Of a stretch of 6,572 nt of DNA, positions 1 through 4,988 are shown in pieces. The position numbers and the translations under genes are program-made. The stretch comes from an uncultured Bacteroidota bacterium (GTDB lineage Bacteria > Bacteroidota > Bacteroidia > Chitinophagales > Chitinophagaceae): NCBI GenBank assembly GCA_903913355.1, contig CAIWKU010000114.1:1-6572 (forward strand). The letters are read 5' to 3'. The notes beneath the pieces were generated by a model. That model had not been told where the DNA came from and ran no database searches. It saw only the letters and a program-made list of their open reading frames with translations. How positions within the stretch are numbered: position 1 is the first letter of the stretch; every line of letters begins with the position of its first letter.

Positions 1-502
1 ATGTTTTTTTGTATATATTGATATCAAAAACTTCCTGAGCTCCTGTTTGATCTATCGTGATCGTTTGTTTGTCTACATCAATGGAAATAGTCGCTGCATT
101 TCCCAAAGCAAATAATTCCGCTAAAAATGCATCGCTCACTTTTACAGGCAGTACCCCGTTATTCAAAGCATTATTTTTAAAAATATCTGCAAAAAAACTA
201 GATACGACTGCTTTGAACCCATAATCCTGCAATGCCCATGCAGCATGCTCACGAGAAGACCCGCAGCCAAAATTTTTTCCGGCTACCAGTATCTCGCCAC
301 TGTATTCAGGCTGATTCAATACAAACCCTTTTTTAGGTTGCGTTTCATCATTGTTTTCATAACGCCAGTCGCGGAATAAATTTTTTCCAAATCCATCACG
401 GGTAGTCGCTTTTAGAAAACGGGCTGGAATAATCTGGTCTGTATCTACGTTCTCCATTGGCAATGGAACAAAACGGCTGCAAATTGTTTTTAATGGTATC
501 AT
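1..502 (-). CDS. leuD: 3-isopropylmalate dehydratase small subunit (partial, C-terminus beyond left edge)
   Basis: LeuD is the swivel-domain subunit of isopropylmalate isomerase. With LeuC it converts 2-isopropylmalate to 3-isopropylmalate in cytoplasmic leucine synthesis. Reading the minus strand from the ATG at 502-500 gives 167 residues with no stop before the edge, beginning MIPLKTICSRFVPLPMENVD. Family hallmarks are DTDQIIPARFLK (about residues 20-31) and the substrate-loop motif GKNFGCGSSREHA (about 75-87), followed by the conserved region VVSSFFADIFKNNALNNGVLPV. LeuD proteins are usually near 195-200 residues, so about 30 C-terminal residues are probably missing. The only nearby upstream ATG (530-528) meets a stop after five codons, so 502 is the supported start. 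It lies 34 bases after leuC and is surely cotranscribed with it. Nothing looks degraded. The identification is secure from motifs and context. Confidence 0.96.
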   Translation of the reverse strand, partial: MIPLKTICSRFVPLPMENVDTDQIIPARFLKATTRDGFGKNLFRDWRYENNDETQPKKGFVLNQPEYSGEILVAGKNFGCGSSREHAAWALQDYGFKAVVSSFFADIFKNNALNNGVLPVKVSDAFLAELFALGNAATISIDVDKQTITIDQTGAQEVFDINIYKKT

Positions 503-510
503 ATCCAAAC

Positions 511-515
511 CCTTA
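511..515 (-). promoter_or_regulatory. Candidate Shine-Dalgarno element for leuD
   Basis: On the minus strand TAAGG stands 8 bases before the leuD ATG and could pair with the 3' end of 16S rRNA. It sits inside a near-palindrome, CCCTTTAAGGG (520-510). This is unusual here because the other genes in the window have A/T-rich upstream regions with no such motif, as is typical of Bacteroidota. It may be chance in a 34-base gap. Confidence 0.3.
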
Positions 516-536
516 AAGGGCAATTATCATTTGTTA

Positions 537-1943
537 TCAAATATTTTGTAAGGTCCTTACATCTGTAATCACTCCGGTAATAGCAGCTGCCGCAGCAGTT
601 AACGGACTTGCCAATAAAGTTCTTGCACCAGCGCCTTGTCTTCCTTCAAAGTTTCGGTTACTGGTGCTGATACAATATTCTCCAGCCGGTATTTTATCTT
701 CATTCATTCCCAAGCAGGCACTACATCCTGCCTGCCTGATTTCGAAACCTGCTTCCAGAAATACCTGATCAAGTCCTTCTGCATGTGCCTGCCTGGCAAC
801 CTGTTGCGAACCCGGCACTATCATTACCTGTACATGTTCATTTTTCTTTCTTCCTTTTACCAAACCGGCAACCAATCTGAGGTCTTCGATACGCGAATTG
901 GTGCAACTGCCAATAAATACATGCTGTACCGGCATTCCCAATAATTGCTTGCCTCCTTCCAATCCCATGTATTCTAATGCCTTACTAATATTTTTTCTCT
1001 CACCTTCATCCGCTATTGTATCCACTACGGGTATATATCCATTTATGGAAATCCCCAATCCGGGATTGGTTCCATAAGTGATCATGGGTTCAATATCATC
1101 CGCATTAATATGTATTTCTTTATCAAACACAGCATCTTCATCGCTATATAATTGTTTCCAGTCAGCCAATTTTTTTTCCCATCTTTCACCTGAGGGAGCA
1201 AATTGCCTTCCTTTGATATAGTTATACGTGGTTTCATCCGGAGCAATCATTCCTCCTCTTGCACCCATTTCAATACTCATATTACAAATGGTCATTCTTG
1301 CTTCCATAGATAGCGACCTGATTGCCGAACCGGCGTATTCCACAAAATAACCAGTAGCCCCGCTGGCTGTTATTTTAGAAATGATATAGAGAATAATATC
1401 TTTCGATAATACGCCATCCTGTAATTCTCCTTCTATATTGATCCGCAGTAAATCCGGCTTAGTCTGTAATAAACACTGCGAAGCAAAAACCATCTCTACT
1501 TCACTGGTGCCGATACCAAAAGCGATAGCTCCGAATGCACCATGCGTAGAAGTATGGCTGTCGCCACATACAATCGTCATACCGGGCTGCGTAATCCCCA
1601 ACTCTGGTCCGATTACATGCACAATACCCTGAAAAGGATGACCCAATCCATATAATTCAATATCATGCTTTTTACAATTTTCTATCAGCTGCTGCACCTG
1701 TAGACGTGATAATTCGTCTTTAATCGGTAAATGCTGGTTACGTGTGGGTACATTATGATCAGCAGTAGCAACGATCTGTTGCGGGCGAAATACTTTGAGG
1801 CCTCGTTTTTCAATTCCATTGAAAGCCTGCGGACTGGTTACTTCGTGAATAAAATGCTTATCAATGTATAAAACGGAAGGCCCGTCTTCAATTTTCTGGA
1901 CTACATGTTTTTCCCAAATCTTGTCAAATAGTGTTTTTCCCAT
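537..1943 (-). CDS. leuC: 3-isopropylmalate dehydratase large subunit
   Basis: LeuC is the catalytic [4Fe-4S] subunit of isopropylmalate isomerase, of the aconitase family, and works as a heterodimer with LeuD in leucine synthesis. The 468-residue product is full length for the family (about 465-470). It begins MGKTLFDKIWEKHVV and shows TADHNVPTR (about residues 60-68), IVCGDSHTSTHGAFGAIAFG (about 124-143), and the three expected cluster cysteines: C347 in IGSCTNSR, and C407 and C410 in QAGCSACLGMN. The C-terminal SNRNFEGRQG motif (about 428-437) is intact. The ATG at 1943 gives the standard N-terminus. The gene follows leuA after 71 bases and precedes leuD by 34, consistent with one transcript. 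No Shine-Dalgarno is visible. No frameshift or missing active-site residue was seen. Confidence 0.98.
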   Translation of the reverse strand: MGKTLFDKIWEKHVVQKIEDGPSVLYIDKHFIHEVTSPQAFNGIEKRGLKVFRPQQIVATADHNVPTRNQHLPIKDELSRLQVQQLIENCKKHDIELYGLGHPFQGIVHVIGPELGITQPGMTIVCGDSHTSTHGAFGAIAFGIGTSEVEMVFASQCLLQTKPDLLRINIEGELQDGVLSKDIILYIISKITASGATGYFVEYAGSAIRSLSMEARMTICNMSIEMGARGGMIAPDETTYNYIKGRQFAPSGERWEKKLADWKQLYSDEDAVFDKEIHINADDIEPMITYGTNPGLGISINGYIPVVDTIADEGERKNISKALEYMGLEGGKQLLGMPVQHVFIGSCTNSRIEDLRLVAGLVKGRKKNEHVQVMIVPGSQQVARQAHAEGLDQVFLEAGFEIRQAGCSACLGMNEDKIPAGEYCISTSNRNFEGRQGAGARTLLASPLTAAAAAITGVITDVRTLQNI

Positions 1944-2014
1944 ACTAATAAATTAAAAGCGGTGTTTAACGCACCCTCTTTAGGCAATCGAGTTTACTTG
2001 GTTATTTTTAAAAA

Positions 2015-3181
2015 TCAGGCAGTAATATTTTCGGGTTTATATGCTTTTGCCAAAGCGTGCAAGTCTGCTTCTTCCACTTCTTTGATCTTATCAGCCACTT
2101 TCAGGAATGCATCATAAAGTACATCGATATCGTTTCTTGTAAACTCATATCCTATTTTCTGGAAACGATATGCCAGCGCACTTCTGCCACTACGTGCAGT
2201 TAATACAATCTTGCTGCCATCCGCACCAACTTCTTCAGGGTTGATGATTTCATAGGTAAGTGAATCTTTCAAAAATCCATCCTGGTGAATACCTGATGAA
2301 TGTGAAAAAGCATTCGCTCCTACGATTGCTTTATTGGGCTGAACCGGCACACGCATGATATCAGATACTTCGCGGCTTAACGGATTCAGCATCTTTGACT
2401 GGATATTGGTAAATAAACCCAAGTGCTTATGTTGTTTAATCACCATTACCACTTCTTCCAATGAAGTATTTCCGGCTCTTTCTCCCAGTCCGTTAATCGT
2501 ACATTCTATTTGTCTGGCCCCACTCACAACTCCGGCAATAGAATTGGCAGTAGCCAGCCCTAAATCGTTATGACAATGGCAGGAAATCACCGCTTTGTCA
2601 ATATTGGATACATTATTTTTCAGGAAAGCGATCTTCTCGCCGTATTGATCTGGTAAACAATAACCGGTTGTATCCGGGATATTCACCACGGTTGCACCGG
2701 CAGCAATTACGGCTTCAATCACTCTTGCCAGGTATTCGTTTTCAGTGCGCCCTGCATCTTCTGCATAAAACTCTACGTCATCTGTAAAATTTCTCGCCCA
2801 TTTTACTGCCTGTACCGCACGAAGTAGAATTTCCTCTTTTGTGGTATTGAATTTTGATTTTATATGAAAATCAGAAGTGCCGATACCTGTATGAATTCTA
2901 GGGCGTTTTGCATATTTAAGTGCCTGTGCGGCCACTTCAATATCTTTTTGCACTGCCCTGCTTAAACCGCAAACTGTGGCAGTTTTAATGGCACGGGAAA
3001 TCTGGGTAACCGATTCAAAATCACCAGGACTTGAAATCGGAAATCCTGCTTCAATTACATCAACCCCCAAAGCCTCCAGTTTGAGTGCTAATTCCAGTTT
3101 TTCTTTGGTATTTAGTTTACAACCTGGCACCTGCTCACCATCGCGCAGCGTAGTATCGAAAATGAAGACTTGCTGATCCAT
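2015..3181 (-). CDS. leuA: 2-isopropylmalate synthase, short form without the C-terminal regulatory domain
   Basis: LeuA condenses 2-oxoisovalerate with acetyl-CoA to 2-isopropylmalate, the committed step of leucine synthesis. The 388-residue product is a DRE-TIM-type catalytic barrel of the HMG-CoA lyase-like family. TLRDGEQVPG (about 11-20) carries the catalytic Arg and the metal-binding Asp14. CHCHND (201-206) supplies metal ligands H202 and H204. GLGERAGNTS (about 231-240) and NAFSHSSGIHQDG (about 290-302) are further signatures. The protein then covers the LYDAFLKVADK linker and stops at residue 388. Long-form enzymes carry about 110-130 more residues forming the leucine-binding dimer domain. 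Only 71 bases separate the stop from leuC, so that domain was not split off by a frameshift. An in-frame TAA shortly upstream fixes the start at 3181. Citramalate or homocitrate synthase are related alternatives, but the directly following leuCD favours LeuA. Confidence 0.95.
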   Translation of the reverse strand: MDQQVFIFDTTLRDGEQVPGCKLNTKEKLELALKLEALGVDVIEAGFPISSPGDFESVTQISRAIKTATVCGLSRAVQKDIEVAAQALKYAKRPRIHTGIGTSDFHIKSKFNTTKEEILLRAVQAVKWARNFTDDVEFYAEDAGRTENEYLARVIEAVIAAGATVVNIPDTTGYCLPDQYGEKIAFLKNNVSNIDKAVISCHCHNDLGLATANSIAGVVSGARQIECTINGLGERAGNTSLEEVVMVIKQHKHLGLFTNIQSKMLNPLSREVSDIMRVPVQPNKAIVGANAFSHSSGIHQDGFLKDSLTYEIINPEEVGADGSKIVLTARSGRSALAYRFQKIGYEFTRNDIDVLYDAFLKVADKIKEVEEADLHALAKAYKPENITA

Positions 3182-3204
3182 GAATTCTTTTTTTTATACG
3201 ATCC

Positions 3205-3235
3205 TTGAGATAAAAAGACAGGCTGTTTAATTTTG
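3205..3235 (+). promoter_or_regulatory. Candidate Bacteroidota-type promoter reading rightward
   Basis: TTG (3205-3207), 20 bases, then TAATTTTG (3228-3235) matches the Bacteroidota pattern of a -33 TTG and a -7 TAnnTTTG at all fixed positions. It would start transcription near 3242 and give the 3398 gene a 5' leader of about 155 bases. It lies across the hairpin of the opposite-strand leuA leader, so the two directions would share DNA. AT-rich intergenic sequence produces such matches by chance, and no equally good match was found for leuA. The best leuA-strand candidate is CAATTTTG (3317-3310), with no good -33 element. Confidence 0.3.
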
Positions 3236-3269
3236 TTATCGATTGCCCCGAATAACAAACCACAGCCTG
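3212..3269 (-). terminator. Terminator-like hairpin with T-tract in the leuA leader (candidate attenuator)
   Basis: On the minus strand the outer stem CAGGCTGT (3269-3262) pairs perfectly with ACAGCCTG (3226-3219). After a small asymmetric internal loop, TTTGTTAT (3259-3252) pairs with ATAACAAA (3239-3232). A further CG/CG pair past a bulged T closes a seven-base loop, GGGCAAT. Immediately 3' comes TC and five Ts (3216-3212). A long stem followed by a T-tract is the signature of an intrinsic terminator. It points toward leuA and ends about 30 bases before its ATG, so it lies inside the leader rather than at a gene end. This suggests premature termination control of leuACD. The hairpin is seen directly; the regulatory role is inference. 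Confidence 0.6.
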
Positions 3270-3304
3270 CCATTTTCGAATATAGTTAGGTTAAAACGGG
3301 CAAT
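3242..3304 (-). promoter_or_regulatory. Alternative pairing element of the leuA leader (possible antiterminator)
   Basis: On the minus strand ATTGCCC (3304-3298) is exactly complementary to GGGCAAT (3248-3242), which forms the apical loop of the terminator-like hairpin. The two could make a pseudoknot with the hairpin, or compete with its upper stem and act as an antiterminator. The upstream partner overlaps a short branched-chain-rich reading frame that ends with TAA at 3288-3286. Seven complementary bases can occur by chance in a leader this size, so confidence is modest. Confidence 0.3.
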
Positions 3305-3397
3305 TCAATCAAAATTGATGCTATTTTACACTCTATAAAACCGTTAAAATTGGCTGAAAGCCTTATGGTTATTGGATTTAAGTATAAATAAATTACG

Positions 3398-4957
3398 ATG
3401 CCCAACCGTTCTACAGATGCCCTTTTTCAACTGATTCAATCCCTGGAAAGGTCTGAAAAGCGGAATTTTAAGCTGTATATGAAGCGAAATTCAGGTTCCG
3501 GTGACCTGAAAGTGGTGCAATTATTTGATGCGCTCGACAAAATGAAGCTATATGACGAGGAAGCCCTACTTTCTAAAAACCCTTCTCTCCAGAAACAGCA
3601 GATCTCAAACCTAAAAGCACATCTCTATCACGAAATTCTGGCCAGTTTACGTTTATTGAAGCAGGATGAAAATATTGACCTCCAGCTACATGAGCAACTG
3701 GATTTTGCACGTTTACTTTATAACAAGGGACTCTACCTGCAAAGTCTGAAGATATTAGACCGTGTAAAAGACCTGGCCAACAGTAATAACCAGATCACTT
3801 ATCTGCAACAGGTATTATTTCTGGAGAAAAAGATTGAGACGCTGCATATCACCAGAAGCATGCAGGACCGGGCTGATAAACTAAGTGCTGAAGCAATAGA
3901 TATTAATGAAAGACTGGAACTGATCAGCCTTTTATCCAACCTGTCTTTGCAGTTATATAGCTGGTATATCAAGAATGGTCATGCTCGAAATGAGGGAGAT
4001 CTGGCAGCGGTTGATGCATTTTTACTACATAATGCCATTTTGAAGGCCCAGGATTGTAAAGGTTTTTATGAGCGCTTATACCTTTATCAATGTTTATGCT
4101 GGCATGCGTTCATTACCCAGAACTTTTTATTGTATTACCGATATTGCCAGAAATGGGTTGACTTGTTTGACGCAGAGCCGAAAATGATAGAAATTGAAAC
4201 AGCACTATATATTAAGGGGATACATAACCTAATGAGCGCGCATTTTGATCTGCGCAACTACCAGAAATTCAATGAAACCATTGACAATTTCGAAAGGTTC
4301 ATTCAAACGCCGGTTATTCAACAGAACCAGAATAACCTGATCCAGACCTTTGTTTATCTGAATACTGCCAAACTGAATAAGCATTTTATGGAAGGCACTT
4401 TTAGTGAAGGCTTATCACTGGTTCCTTTTATAGAAGAAAAGCTGAAAGAGTATGAGCTGTTTCTTGACAGGCATAGGGTATTGGTATTTTATTACAAGAT
4501 AGCCTCCTTATATTTTGGAAGTGGTAACAGTGATAAAAGCATCGATTACCTGAACAAGATCATTAACCTGAAAGTAGATTTAAGAACAGATTTGCAATGC
4601 TATGCACGTTTACTGCATTTAATCGCCCAATATGAATTGGGGAATTATGATCTCCTGGAATATTTATTAAAATCTGTTTACCGGTTTATGTCAAAAATGC
4701 TGAACCTAAGTATTGTGGAAGAAGAAATTTTTCGTTTTTTGAGAATTTCCTTTCGCCTTTCTCCTAAACAACTTAAGCCACATTTCGAAATGCTATTGGT
4801 TACTTTGCAACCTCTTGAAAAGAGCCGCCTGGAAAGTCGTGCTTTTATGTATCTTGACATTATATCCTGGCTGGAAAGCAAGATCAATGAAGTGCCGGTA
4901 CAAACAGTTATCCGGCAGAAGTATATGGATGCCAAAAGAAGTGCGGAACTGAATTAA
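3398..4957 (+). CDS. Uncharacterised TPR-like helical-repeat protein
   Basis: I do not recognise a named function. The 519-residue product has no signal peptide or membrane segment and should be cytoplasmic. It is Leu/Lys/Tyr-rich and looks helical throughout. The N-terminal 90 residues form a distinct block: SLERSEKRNFKLYMKR (about 15-30), then LFDALDKMKLYDEEAL (about 42-57), then NLKAHLYHEILASLRLL (about 71-87). Later segments resemble tetratricopeptide hairpins, for example about 97-128 (LLYNKGLYLQSLKILDRV) and 359-392 (YYKIASLYFGSGNSDKSIDY). I recall similar large helical hypothetical proteins as common in Bacteroidota, but cannot confirm this without a search. An in-frame TAA at 3389-3391 fixes the ATG at 3398. 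It diverges from leuA and precedes the amidohydrolase by 31 bases, so it may share that gene's transcript; a functional link is not evident. A protein-interaction scaffold is the most that can be inferred. Confidence 0.88.
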   Translation: MPNRSTDALFQLIQSLERSEKRNFKLYMKRNSGSGDLKVVQLFDALDKMKLYDEEALLSKNPSLQKQQISNLKAHLYHEILASLRLLKQDENIDLQLHEQLDFARLLYNKGLYLQSLKILDRVKDLANSNNQITYLQQVLFLEKKIETLHITRSMQDRADKLSAEAIDINERLELISLLSNLSLQLYSWYIKNGHARNEGDLAAVDAFLLHNAILKAQDCKGFYERLYLYQCLCWHAFITQNFLLYYRYCQKWVDLFDAEPKMIEIETALYIKGIHNLMSAHFDLRNYQKFNETIDNFERFIQTPVIQQNQNNLIQTFVYLNTAKLNKHFMEGTFSEGLSLVPFIEEKLKEYELFLDRHRVLVFYYKIASLYFGSGNSDKSIDYLNKIINLKVDLRTDLQCYARLLHLIAQYELGNYDLLEYLLKSVYRFMSKMLNLSIVEEEIFRFLRISFRLSPKQLKPHFEMLLVTLQPLEKSRLESRAFMYLDIISWLESKINEVPVQTVIRQKYMDAKRSAELN

Positions 4958-4988
4958 TATCAAACCTTACTATACTAAAAACATCTCT

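Noticed and set aside
636..944. Plus-strand open frame of 102 codons
   Set aside because: It lies antisense within leuC, whose protein is fully conserved; the plus-strand translation has no recognisable features.
1953..1967. Small hairpin GGTG/CACC followed by T-rich sequence between leuA and leuC
   Set aside because: Only four base pairs with a seven-base loop; too weak to call a terminator or processing site.
1944..2014. Broken remnant of the LeuA regulatory domain between leuA and leuC
   Set aside because: The gap is 71 bases and shows no extension of LeuA-like protein in any frame; the short form is a genuine end rather than a frameshift.
3308..3319. Near-palindrome ATCAA-AA-TTGAT as an operator
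   Set aside because: Five-base arms in AT-rich intergenic DNA are expected by chance, and no regulator gene is nearby.
3352..3362. Small hairpin GGCT-GAA-AGCC upstream of the 3398 gene
   Set aside because: Four base pairs with a three-base loop and no T-tract; not distinguishable from chance.
3182..3397. T-box riboswitch upstream of leuA
   Set aside because: The conserved T-box antiterminator core is not present, and the region is too short for the specifier stem plus antiterminator arrangement.
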